This document shows, one piece after another, positions 9,065-17,352 of a stretch of DNA of 64,000 nt; position 1 is the stretch's first letter, and every line of letters begins with the position of its first letter. The position numbers and the translations under genes were made by a program. The notes beneath the pieces were generated by a model, which was given only the letters and a program-made list of their open reading frames with translations, was not told the DNA's origin and did not search any database. Source of the stretch: Acinetobacter calcoaceticus (GTDB lineage: Bacteria; Pseudomonadota; Gammaproteobacteria; Pseudomonadales; Moraxellaceae); the NCBI RefSeq assembly GCF_016508255.1, contig NZ_JADVKT010000002.1:620001-684000 (forward strand), in the 5' to 3' direction.

Positions 9065-10438
9065 TTATGCGAAGTTACGTATCATGCGACGTACATTTGT
9101 TTTGGCATCAATGACCGTCATAAATGTATAGGCTCCAATAAATTTACGGCTAATAAACATAAATTCTTTTGGAGGAACAGAGAAATAACGTGACGCCATC
9201 GATTTACTCGCTTGCTGTATTACACGGCTATGTAATTGACTTTTTTTCCAGTCATAGCGTTCGTGTTCATCCATTAAGTCGCGTGGCATATCCGGATTAT
9301 TTGATGGGGTACTAAATGCTTCTGTGGCCAATAAGAAAACATCAGCCATACCTGGTTTAATACTTTCAGGCATTGCATCAAAAAATTCGTATCCAGTCAT
9401 GGCATTTACCATGGCTTGTTTATCGTGATTGTAACCTGCTTGAATTAAATGACGTGCAACAGAAAGTAAATGTTCATCAAACTGACGGATTGCACCAAAA
9501 TCTAGTAATACGATTTTATCTTGAACATCTTGTCCATTGCCTAAACGAACGAGGTAATTACCAAAATTCGGATCAGTTTGCATTTCACCCCATTCAAAAA
9601 TCTCACGAACAGCAATTTCTAGAGAGGCTTCACCAAGTTGATTACGTCGCTCTTGAGGTAGAGATAGCATCACTGGGCTATTAATTGGAACACCACGTTC
9701 AAATGTCATGCACAATACTTGGTTGGTACAATATTCATCTACAATTGTAGGAACGATATAGCGTTCGTCATCTTTTAAGCGCTCACCAAAACGACGTGTA
9801 GTTGCTGCTTCAACATCATAGTCGACTTCCCGATGCATCATTTCACGTACTTCATCAAACCACTGATCAAATTCACGGGTTTGCGGCACCATACGTGTTA
9901 GTTTGAGCATGTTTTTAAACAAGCTCATGTCTGAATCAATCGCAGAGGCTACGCCTGGATATTGAATTTTTAAAACCAGCTCTAAACCATCTGATTTACG
10001 GGTCGCACGATGTACTTGTGCAAGAGATGCTGTACCAATTGGTTCATGGTCGATCGTTAAGTCATTTAACTTAGAACCCAGCTGCTCTTGTAAATGAGGT
10101 TTAATTGCAGGCCAGTCTAAAGCAACAGTCTGATTATTTAGGGTGTTTAATGCTTGCGTAATTTCTTCGGGTAAAAAATGTTCACCATAGAGGGCCATCA
10201 TTTGCCCAATTTTAACAATAGAACCCTTAAGTTTGCCTATTTCAGAAACCAGATAATTAGCTTGTTCGCTCATTGCTTTTTTACGTTTCTTTTCTTTTTC
10301 CTCATCACTAGAAAAAAGGGAAGTAGCACTTGCAGTAGCCCAACGTGTTCCTGCCAGTAAAGAAGCTTTCGCGATTGATAAGCGTCGATCCATGGAAGAA
10401 GTTTTTAAACTCTTAAGCTTATCGTTCTGATTTGACAT
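9065..10438 (-). CDS. ABC1/UbiB-family (AarF/ADCK-like) atypical kinase
   Basis: This 457-residue protein belongs to the UbiB/ADCK family of atypical kinases or ATPases linked to quinone and lipid homeostasis. Family motifs are in order: the KxGQ motif (VKIGQMMALYGEHFLPEE, about residue 77), the Ala-rich loop IGTASLAQVHRA, the Lys in VLKIQYPG, the DPNFGNYLV catalytic-loop equivalent and the LLDFGAIRQF metal-binding DFG. No strong C-terminal transmembrane pair is visible, unlike UbiB itself. The gene stands alone on the minus strand. The true substrate of this subgroup is unknown. Confidence 0.9.
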   Translation of the reverse strand: MSNQNDKLKSLKTSSMDRRLSIAKASLLAGTRWATASATSLFSSDEEKEKKRKKAMSEQANYLVSEIGKLKGSIVKIGQMMALYGEHFLPEEITQALNTLNNQTVALDWPAIKPHLQEQLGSKLNDLTIDHEPIGTASLAQVHRATRKSDGLELVLKIQYPGVASAIDSDMSLFKNMLKLTRMVPQTREFDQWFDEVREMMHREVDYDVEAATTRRFGERLKDDERYIVPTIVDEYCTNQVLCMTFERGVPINSPVMLSLPQERRNQLGEASLEIAVREIFEWGEMQTDPNFGNYLVRLGNGQDVQDKIVLLDFGAIRQFDEHLLSVARHLIQAGYNHDKQAMVNAMTGYEFFDAMPESIKPGMADVFLLATEAFSTPSNNPDMPRDLMDEHERYDWKKSQLHSRVIQQASKSMASRYFSVPPKEFMFISRKFIGAYTFMTVIDAKTNVRRMIRNFA

Positions 10439-10670
10439 GAAAATAGAATCCTATGCGCATCATGCAGCCAAACGCTGGTGATCTAAAATTGTAACGAATA
10501 TTACATGTTTTGAGCGTATTAAAATAGTTCTCTCAGACCGAATGATAAGTCGAAAGTCTTTAAATTTTTGCTATTTACCATAAAATAGCCTAAGTAAATT
10601 AAAAAATTTAAAATACAAACCTTTTAGTAGGGTGAATTAGACTAAAACGACTTGCCAATATAAGAGTAGA

Positions 10671-10973
10671 TTACATTTTAAATTGGATTTTCAATTCAGA
10701 TTTCTGCATCAAATGTAAGCGATTAGTCTGAATATGCTGTAATAACATCTGTTTGACTGAATCATGCATAAAGCCAAGTGCATGAGCTTTTACAATAATG
10801 ATGCTAGGTAAGGTGTAAAAAAAATACTTAACATCCTCAAGCGTTGCATTATTAAAAATGCCTTGCTCAATTAATGTCTGCTGTAAAAAGTGCTTTTCGT
10901 TTAATACATAATCTGAAGATTCATCCCAAAAACGGTGACGCATTGCCATCAGGTTGTTGTGCTTATAACTCAT
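10671..10973 (-). CDS. hypothetical protein
   Basis: I do not recognise this 100-residue protein. It is soluble and mixed helical by eye, has several His and Met residues (MSYKHNNLMAMRHRFW at the start) and no signal peptide. It stands alone between the ABC1 kinase gene and ybaK. Its stop lies within sequence lacking a clear terminator. The length, and the absence of a better frame on either strand, favour a real gene. Confidence 0.6.
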   Translation of the reverse strand: MSYKHNNLMAMRHRFWDESSDYVLNEKHFLQQTLIEQGIFNNATLEDVKYFFYTLPSIIIVKAHALGFMHDSVKQMLLQHIQTNRLHLMQKSELKIQFKM

Positions 10974-11164
10974 AAAATTGCCAGCTCAGACTTCAAATCT
11001 AAGTAAAATATAGGGAGTCGATGAGCGAATATCAAGTTTAGATTATTTTTTATTCAGTTGTGGATTAAGTTTTTATGTAACTCATGTAAATAGCCTAAGC
11101 AAATTTTAATTTTCTTTTTAAAATAAATATAATCGAAACAATTTCATCTATAACATTACTTACT

Positions 11165-11632
11165 ATGACACCTGCATGTAGATTGTTAAAAAGCAATAAA
11201 ATCGAATTTTCTATTCATGAATATGAACATGATGCAAATGCTAAAAGTTTTGGTTTAGAAGCAGCAGAAAAGTTAAATCTTGATGTAAACGAAGTATTTA
11301 AAACCCTCATGGTGACTGATGACAAAAATTATTTTGTGGCCGTTTTACCGGTTAATCATCAATTAAATTTAAAGAAAGTTGCTACGGCGTTGGGCTGTAA
11401 AAAATTACAAATGGCAAATCCTAAAGATGCCGAGCGTTTAACGGGGTATTTAGTGGGTGGTATTAGCCCTTTAGGTCAAAAGAAAAGGCTTAAAACAATT
11501 ATTGATGCAAGTGCAGTGCAATTTAAGAAAATTTATGTGAGTGGAGGCAAGAGAGGACTTGATATTGGTTTAGATCCTAAAGATTTAGCACAGCTTTTAA
11601 ATGCACAATTTGCAGATGTCCTTGATCAATAG
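11165..11632 (+). CDS. ybaK: Cys-tRNA(Pro)/Cys-tRNA(Cys) deacylase YbaK
   Basis: This 155-residue protein matches the YbaK/EbsC family of standalone editing domains, which hydrolyse mischarged Cys-tRNA(Pro). The family-typical Lys lies in EVFKTLMV near residue 46, followed by [14 protein letters not shown], the [16 protein letters not shown] segment and [13 protein letters not shown]. The length matches standalone YbaK proteins. No other gene shares its transcription unit. Confidence 0.93.
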   Translation: MTPACRLLKSNKIEFSIHEYEHDANAKSFGLEAAEKLNLDVNEVFKTLMVTDDKNYFVAVLPVNHQLNLKKVATALGCKKLQMANPKDAERLTGYLVGGISPLGQKKRLKTIIDASAVQFKKIYVSGGKRGLDIGLDPKDLAQLLNAQFADVLDQ

Positions 11633-11709
11633 ATGTAATCGAAAAGAAGAGTTTTGTCCTTTTAACAGACATCTAAGGGAACTAATTAAATAATTGAGTA
11701 AATTTAAGC

Positions 11710-11750
11710 TTGCATATTTAAATACAAATGATTATCATTATCGATAATGA
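11710..11750 (+). promoter_or_regulatory. sigma-70-like promoter overlapped by a Fur-box-like sequence
   Basis: TTGCAT at 11710-11715, a 17-nt spacer and TATCAT at 11733-11738 form a good plus-strand promoter. The window 11724-11742 matches the 19-bp Fur consensus at 15 of 19 positions. Another GATAATGA follows at once, as in extended Fur operators. Transcription would start near 11745. Confidence 0.6.
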
Positions 11751-12003
11751 ATATGCAATTGTGGGTGATGCTAAATAGGTTATTGAATTTAAGCAATCAT
11801 TAGATTTTGAAAGATTATTTAGTTATACCAGACGTCATAAAAAGGACAAAAACGGCGATTTGATTTCTGGTATGAGAGTGCCTGTAAAATAATATAAAAA
11901 TATGCAGGTATTTACAGCGGTAAAAGGAACTAAGAAAAATAAGATTATCAGCGCAATAAAAAGAATAAACAAAAGTAGCAAGAGAGGATAGCTTGCTACT
12001 TTT
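11745..12003 (+). ncRNA. candidate Fur-regulated small RNA (or small mRNA)
   Basis: Between a Fur-covered promoter and a strong terminator lies about 260 nt without a convincing protein gene. Only tiny plus-strand frames occur, such as a 29-residue Lys-rich one from 11902 with no clear ribosome-binding site. By analogy with RyhB/PrrF, a Fur-repressed non-coding RNA fits, but this is inference. The stretch from 11633 to 12193 contains nothing else I can name. Confidence 0.4.
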
Positions 12004-12008
12004 GTATT
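11971..12008 (+). terminator. rho-independent terminator without an assigned gene
   Basis: A perfect 12-bp stem (AAAAGTAGCAAG/CTTGCTACTTTT) with a 9-nt loop is followed by GTATTT. It would end a plus-strand transcript starting at the Fur-box promoter near 11745. The flanking A's could also allow minus-strand termination. Confidence 0.75.
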
Positions 12009-12193
12009 TAAAATTACTTTCATAATTACGCTTATAGTTCAACCTTTTTAGAATTTTAACTCTGATCAGTAACAGATCACTTATATTTTTGATTAAAAAA
12101 TAATCACTAATGTTTCATTTATTAACATCCTGCCTTTTGAGCCATTTTTTTGTATACCCTGAATAAAACATGATCAAAAAAAGAGGTGAAAAC

Positions 12194-14341
12194 GTGCTTA
12201 TTTTTCATGGAAAACCTGTTCATGGAGCCATTTTTGATATGGATGGGACAATGTTTGATACTGAACGATTACGGTTTCAAACATTGCAACAGGCATCTCA
12301 AGAACTTATTGGACAGGAATTTTCACACGAATATTTAATGCAATGTTTAGGATTAAGTGCAGCTACAGCTGAACAATTGGCTCAACGTTTATATGGTGTA
12401 AATGTTCCATATAAAGAAATTAGGAAAAGAGCTGATGAGATGGAACTTGAACATATTCGAAAACATGGAGTACCCATCAAAAAGGGGTTAGTTCAAGTTC
12501 TGGAACGGTTAAGAAAATCCGGTTTAAGAATGGCAGTGGCAACCTCAAGCCGTAGAGTCATTGCCGAAGAATATTTAATTAATGCGAATGTTTATAAGTT
12601 TTTTGATGTAATTACTTGTGGAGATGAAGTACAACAAGGGAAGCCTCATCCTGAAATTTTTCTAAAAGCCGCAGGGCAACTTCACTTGGATGCTAACCAG
12701 TGCCTCATGTTTGAAGACTCTGAAAATGGTTTAACTTCAGCTCATATGGCGGAAGGTCTAACAATTTTATTAAAAGATATTAAAGAGCCAAATGATGAAA
12801 TGTTGGCAAAAGCCAATTTTTATTATGATCAAATGTATGACTTTTTAACTGATCTTGATCAGTTTATTCCAGTTATGGACATGCCAGAAATACAAGAACC
12901 TTTTCCACAAAGTCTTAATCAACTTACGGTTGGGATACATGGTTTTGGGGCTATTGGCGGTGGCTATGTAGCGCAAATTTTGTCGCACTGGGATGGGTAT
13001 ACTAAACCCAAACGTATTATTGCTTCCACACGTAATAGTTTATTCCGCGAAGCTGTGAATGCTTTTGGAACTTATAGCATCCGTTATGGACTGTTTTCTT
13101 ACGATGAACGTATTGAAAATATGACAATTGTTGATTCTGATCATGAACAACATATGTTAGAGATGTATATTCATTCAAGTTTGATTGCTTTATGTTTACC
13201 CGAAGAAGCTATTGAAGCTGAGTCCAAAATCATTGCAAAAGGATTATATGCACGCTTTAACTCGGCACTTGAAACATGCAAAGAGCCTCTGACATTTTTA
13301 ATTATTTTGAATAAAGTCGGTGCAAAATATTTGGTCATGAAGCATGTTAGAGAAGCATTGTTAGAGTTAACCAATGATGAAGACGTGACTGAGCATATTT
13401 TAAAAGAGCATTACTTTTGCGACACCGTTGTGAACCGTATGGTTTCAAAATTGTCTAACCAGAATCTATATCGTCAACTCCGAATTAAACATAATTTTCT
13501 TGAACAGCATTTAGCTGATGTAGAGCAAGATGATCATGTTGAAATTGAAGATTGCAATAAACTGACGCAAATCCAGCAAAATCAGGCATCTTTATATGTT
13601 GATAATATGCGTCGTAATTTCCAACCAGGACATATTCTACAAAGCATGGATCTAATTTTATTCCATAGTGAAATTGATATGCCAATTTACGTGGAAAAAG
13701 GTAGTCCTTTACTAGAGAAGTTACGTCAAGTGGTATTGGTTGACCAGATTACTGATATTCAGTTAATTAAAAATCGATTATGGAACGGCATACACGCCAT
13801 GCTTGCTTGGTATGCTTCTTTACTTGGCTATGATTCAATTGGTATTGCAGCAGGTGATAGTTCGGTTAAAGCATTTGCCGAGAATTTATGTACAGAAGTA
13901 AAGCAGGGATTGGCAATAATCTTGCCTAAATATGCAAAAGATCTTGATCGAATGGCGCAAAGTTTTTTAGATTCATGTGAATATGCATTTAAAGATCCAT
14001 GCCAACGTGTGGCAAGAGATCCTTTACGTAAACTGTCTCATAATGAACGGGTAATGGCTTCAATTGCAGTGAATATACATCATGATTTATCCCATAAAAA
14101 TTTACTAAAAGGTGCTGCTTTAGGTTATGCCTATGCAATTCAATTTTTAGGAATTAAAGAGACTGATGCCATTAAGCATTTGCAAGAACAAATCCAAAAT
14201 TTAGATATTAGCACTGCTCAAAAAGAGCACCTTGAGGTCGGTTTGACTCAAATGATTCGATATTTATTTTCTGAACAAGGCATAAAGCCTTTGCACATGA
14301 ACGTTACCAGCTCCAAAGTCACACACACTCAATATGCTTAA
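12194..14341 (+). CDS. mtlD: bifunctional mannitol-1-phosphate dehydrogenase/phosphatase
   Basis: This two-domain enzyme makes mannitol from fructose-6-phosphate and is the salt-stress solute pathway known in Acinetobacter. Residues about 1-225 are a HAD phosphatase with the nucleophile motif FDMDGTMFD, Thr/Ser in ATSSRR, GKPHPEIF and the acidic FEDSENG. Residues about 240-700 are a long-chain mannitol dehydrogenase with the nucleotide-binding GFGAIGGGYVA. I chose the GTG start because AGAGG lies 7 nt upstream of it. The ATG 24 nt earlier has no such site. The length is 715 residues. Confidence 0.93.
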   Translation: MLIFHGKPVHGAIFDMDGTMFDTERLRFQTLQQASQELIGQEFSHEYLMQCLGLSAATAEQLAQRLYGVNVPYKEIRKRADEMELEHIRKHGVPIKKGLVQVLERLRKSGLRMAVATSSRRVIAEEYLINANVYKFFDVITCGDEVQQGKPHPEIFLKAAGQLHLDANQCLMFEDSENGLTSAHMAEGLTILLKDIKEPNDEMLAKANFYYDQMYDFLTDLDQFIPVMDMPEIQEPFPQSLNQLTVGIHGFGAIGGGYVAQILSHWDGYTKPKRIIASTRNSLFREAVNAFGTYSIRYGLFSYDERIENMTIVDSDHEQHMLEMYIHSSLIALCLPEEAIEAESKIIAKGLYARFNSALETCKEPLTFLIILNKVGAKYLVMKHVREALLELTNDEDVTEHILKEHYFCDTVVNRMVSKLSNQNLYRQLRIKHNFLEQHLADVEQDDHVEIEDCNKLTQIQQNQASLYVDNMRRNFQPGHILQSMDLILFHSEIDMPIYVEKGSPLLEKLRQVVLVDQITDIQLIKNRLWNGIHAMLAWYASLLGYDSIGIAAGDSSVKAFAENLCTEVKQGLAIILPKYAKDLDRMAQSFLDSCEYAFKDPCQRVARDPLRKLSHNERVMASIAVNIHHDLSHKNLLKGAALGYAYAIQFLGIKETDAIKHLQEQIQNLDISTAQKEHLEVGLTQMIRYLFSEQGIKPLHMNVTSSKVTHTQYA

Positions 14342-14422
14342 ATGTGTGTAATGTTTTAATACTCTACAATTAAATAGCAAACATGCTTTAATACAAAGAC
14401 TAAGTTATTTTGAATTAAAGCT

Positions 14423-15073
14423 GTGCTGCTAAAACCTTCGACGCTCTTGGTGCCAACACCTATACGGGATTACCCAGAATGGCACTGTGGGCGTCAAAAT
14501 TATGCTCTATGGTATTTGGAAATTAATAATCACAAACTGATTGATTATTTAGATATGCTACGCTCACATTTTTCAGAATTTTTATTAGAACCGAATACTC
14601 GCCAATATCATGTCACGCTGTTTATATGTGGCTTTTTAACTCAAGAAACTAATGTTCATAGTGATGACTTTAGTTTTAGTGAATTTGAACAACAAATCGA
14701 AATTTTAAGAAAAGACTCTTTTGATCCATTTCAATTAAAAATCGGGTTAGTCGATAGTTTCAGTAGTGCTTTATTTGTACAAATCCAAGACCATCAAAAC
14801 GTTTTATCTCAATTGCGGAAAAGACTAGCATTGGTTTCTAATGAAATTGCAGCTTTAGATTATTGTCCCCACATCACACTAGGTTTATATAAAAAAGCTT
14901 ATAGTAGTGATTTGATTTTACAAAAAATTTCTGAATTACCTGTACAATACAAACACGCTGAATTTGAACTTAAAGTTGAGCATTTAACGTTTGGTTATTA
15001 TGACGCTCAAACTTTACAAGGTAAGTTATATCCGCATCGGCATTTGTTTTTAGGTGATTCATGTTGCAACTGA
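14423..15073 (+). CDS. 2'-5' RNA ligase-like 2H phosphoesterase
   Basis: This 216-residue protein has the two HxT motifs of the 2H phosphoesterase superfamily (LigT / 2'-5' RNA ligase-like): YHVTLF near residue 62 and HITLG near residue 151. These enzymes act on 2'-5' or 2',3'-cyclic phosphates. It starts with GTG and overlaps the cobU start by 13 nt, so it is probably translationally coupled to cobU. The family call is good; the substrate and any link to cobalamin are unknown. Confidence 0.8.
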   Translation: MLLKPSTLLVPTPIRDYPEWHCGRQNYALWYLEINNHKLIDYLDMLRSHFSEFLLEPNTRQYHVTLFICGFLTQETNVHSDDFSFSEFEQQIEILRKDSFDPFQLKIGLVDSFSSALFVQIQDHQNVLSQLRKRLALVSNEIAALDYCPHITLGLYKKAYSSDLILQKISELPVQYKHAEFELKVEHLTFGYYDAQTLQGKLYPHRHLFLGDSCCN

Positions 15074-15579
15074 TTTTGGGCGGTGCCCGTTCTGGCAAAA
15101 GTCGACTGGCTGAACAAACGGCAATGTCTGCACAATTAGCTGTGACTTATGTAGCCACGGCGCAAGCGCTTGATCCAGAAATGCAAAATCGAATTGCCCA
15201 TCATCAAAATCAGCGTCCTACGGAATGGCTTTTGCTTGAAGAACCCTTATATTTAGCAGAAGTTTTACAAAAAATTGATCGACCAAATCAGCTCATTTTG
15301 GTGGATTGTTTAACGCTTTGGCTAACGAATTTATTACTTTTAGAAGATCAAGACGTTCAACAGTTTGAGTGTGAGCAGCTTTTAAAAGTCTTACCTAAGC
15401 TTCAGTCCGAAATTATTTTAGTAAGTAATGAGACAGGACTTGGGGTTGTGCCACTTGGTGAGATTACTCGTCGTTTTGTAGATGAGGCGGGAAGACTGCA
15501 TCAAGCTCTAGGGCAAATTGCAGATAAGGTTATTTTTTGTGTAGCGGGTTTTCCAATGATTTTAAAAGGTGAGAAGTAA
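15061..15579 (+). CDS. cobU: adenosylcobinamide kinase / guanylyltransferase
   Basis: CobU phosphorylates adenosylcobinamide and then transfers GMP to it, activating the lower-ligand loop of B12. The 172-residue length is typical. The P-loop GGARSGKS lies at residues 6-13, the family HHQNQRP segment carries the guanylylated-His region, and VDCLTLWLTNLL and SNETGLGVVP are conserved CobU motifs. It is followed by cobT with no gap, in a salvage operon that lacks corrin-ring synthesis genes in this window. Confidence 0.95.
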   Translation: MLQLILGGARSGKSRLAEQTAMSAQLAVTYVATAQALDPEMQNRIAHHQNQRPTEWLLLEEPLYLAEVLQKIDRPNQLILVDCLTLWLTNLLLLEDQDVQQFECEQLLKVLPKLQSEIILVSNETGLGVVPLGEITRRFVDEAGRLHQALGQIADKVIFCVAGFPMILKGEK

Positions 15580-15580
15580 A

Positions 15581-16642
15581 ATGAACTGGTGGTTAGAATC
15601 TGTACAGCAACCTAATCTGGAAGCAAAACAACAAGCGGAGCAACATCAACTCCAACTCACTAAACCTACAGGTGCTTTGGGTGATTTAGAACAGATTGCA
15701 GTTACACTTGCCAGTTTACAGTCAAATGCCCATCCTCAGGTTAACCTTCCATGGATCACAATTTTTGCGGGCGACCATGGAGTAGTCGAAGAAAATATCT
15801 CTGCATACCCTCAAGCTGTTACACGTCAAATGCTGCAAAACTTCACAACAGGTGGGGCTGCAATTAGTGTAATTGCTAAATATCATCAGGCTCATTTACA
15901 AGTCATTGATTGTGGCACAGTTGGCGATGCATATGAATATGCTGGTGTTGAGCGTCATTGTATTCGTGCGGGTACGGCAAATTTTGCCAAACAAGCTGCA
16001 ATGAACGTAGATGAATGTCGTGCTGCTTTAGAGTTAGGAAAAAATAGCGTAGATACGGCTAAAGCGAATGGCGCAGATATTTATATTGCTGGTGAAATGG
16101 GAATTGGAAATACATGTTCTGCTTCTGCCTTAGCATGCCTTTTACTAAATGATACAGCTGAACAATTAACTGGTGTGGGTACTGGAATTGGTGCTGATCA
16201 ATTAAGACATAAAATTGAAGTGATTGAGCAAGCCATAGAGCTTCATCATCAACATGTTATTGGTGATGCATTTAAAACATTGTGTGCAGTGGGTGGCTTA
16301 GAAATTGCGGCAATTACAGGTGCATACATTCGATGTGCTCAAGTGGGTTTACCTGTCATTGTGGATGGCTTTATTAGTTCGGTAGCCGCTTTGTGCGCAG
16401 TAAGAATGAATACTAAAGTACGTGAGTGGATGTTATTTGGCCATCAATCGGCAGAATATGGTCATCGTCGTATTTTGCAGGCATTGAATGCTGAACCAAT
16501 TTTAAAGATGAACTTGCGTTTAGGTGAAGGTAGCGGTGCAGGTACTGCCTTGGGATTGGTTAAAATGGCATGTGTATTACATAACCAAATGGCAACCTTT
16601 GCTCAAGCTGCTGTAAGCGGGGATAAAATTGAGCAAATTTAA
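15581..16642 (+). CDS. cobT: nicotinate-nucleotide--dimethylbenzimidazole phosphoribosyltransferase
   Basis: CobT makes alpha-ribazole phosphate from nicotinate mononucleotide and dimethylbenzimidazole. The family motifs are KPTGALGDLEQ near the start, FAGDHGVVEENISAYPQ, GEMGIGNTCSAS and the catalytic-Glu loop LGEGSGAGTALGL near the end. The ATG at 15581 is preferred because AAGGTGAG lies about 8 nt upstream. An in-frame GTG 12 nt earlier lies within that site. The length is 353 residues. It overlaps the next gene by 14 nt. Confidence 0.95.
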   Translation: MNWWLESVQQPNLEAKQQAEQHQLQLTKPTGALGDLEQIAVTLASLQSNAHPQVNLPWITIFAGDHGVVEENISAYPQAVTRQMLQNFTTGGAAISVIAKYHQAHLQVIDCGTVGDAYEYAGVERHCIRAGTANFAKQAAMNVDECRAALELGKNSVDTAKANGADIYIAGEMGIGNTCSASALACLLLNDTAEQLTGVGTGIGADQLRHKIEVIEQAIELHHQHVIGDAFKTLCAVGGLEIAAITGAYIRCAQVGLPVIVDGFISSVAALCAVRMNTKVREWMLFGHQSAEYGHRRILQALNAEPILKMNLRLGEGSGAGTALGLVKMACVLHNQMATFAQAAVSGDKIEQI

Positions 16643-17228
16643 AATTGATTTGCTCAGACATGGTGAAAGTCAATATAGCCATACATTACGTGGTCATTTG
16701 GATGATGAATTGACTCCAAAAGGTTGGCAGCAAATGCAGTCAACCATTAACCAAGTCATAGAACCAAAATGGGATGTGATTGTAAGTTCTTCATTAAAAC
16801 GCTGTGCTTGTTTTGCTGAGCAACTTGCACAAACAACTGAACTTCCTTTGCTTTTAAATGATGACTTAAAAGAAATGTTTTTTGGTGATTGGGAAGGTGT
16901 TTCGACACAGCAAATTTATGAAACCTCACCAGAGTTGTTAGCAAATTTTTGGCAAAAACCGAGTCAATATTGCCCGCCTCGGGCAGAAACGTTAATGCAG
17001 TTTCAAATGAGGGTTTTGAAAGGTTTTCAAAACCTATTAGAATATATGCAAAAACAAAACTGGCAACATGCATTGGTTGTTACTCATGGTGGTGTCATTA
17101 AGCTATTGACTTGTTTAGCACAACAGCATCCTTTGGATGATTTACTAAAAATGCCTGCGGAACTTGGGAAATTATATTCATTCGAATTTTCTGAAACAGA
17201 TGGTCAATTAACTTTCATGTTGAGATAG
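16629..17228 (+). CDS. cobC: histidine phosphatase, likely alpha-ribazole phosphatase
   Basis: This 199-residue phosphoglycerate-mutase-like protein has the LLRHGES motif near residue 10, the acidic MFFGDWEGV segment and the second His in VVTHGGVIKLL. In a cobalamin salvage operon it most likely removes the phosphate from alpha-ribazole phosphate or adenosylcobalamin phosphate. It begins with TTG inside the end of cobT, so it is translationally coupled. The phosphatase fold is certain; the substrate is taken from context. Confidence 0.85.
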   Translation: MSKFKIDLLRHGESQYSHTLRGHLDDELTPKGWQQMQSTINQVIEPKWDVIVSSSLKRCACFAEQLAQTTELPLLLNDDLKEMFFGDWEGVSTQQIYETSPELLANFWQKPSQYCPPRAETLMQFQMRVLKGFQNLLEYMQKQNWQHALVVTHGGVIKLLTCLAQQHPLDDLLKMPAELGKLYSFEFSETDGQLTFMLR

Positions 17229-17352
17229 CAAATTTATATTTCTATACACTTGTAAGTTATTATTTTTATAAAGATATTTCATGTGATGTAATAGAACTGT
17301 CATTGCTAAAAACTAAGATACGGGCATTTCTTATTAATAACTTATCAGACTC

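Noticed and set aside
11902..11991. A 29-residue Lys-rich plus-strand frame in the candidate Fur-regulated RNA
   Set aside because: It has no clear ribosome-binding site, and its composition mirrors local A-richness.
11815..12042. Minus-strand frames of 62 and 75 residues, the 62-residue one highly hydrophobic
   Set aside because: They overlap a strong terminator hairpin at their 5' ends and lack good ribosome-binding sites. The hydrophobicity is the antisense image of A-rich sequence. A short membrane peptide is not fully excluded.
14342..14422. Cobalamin riboswitch before the salvage genes
   Set aside because: The spacer is only about 80 bp and has no B12-box-like sequence.
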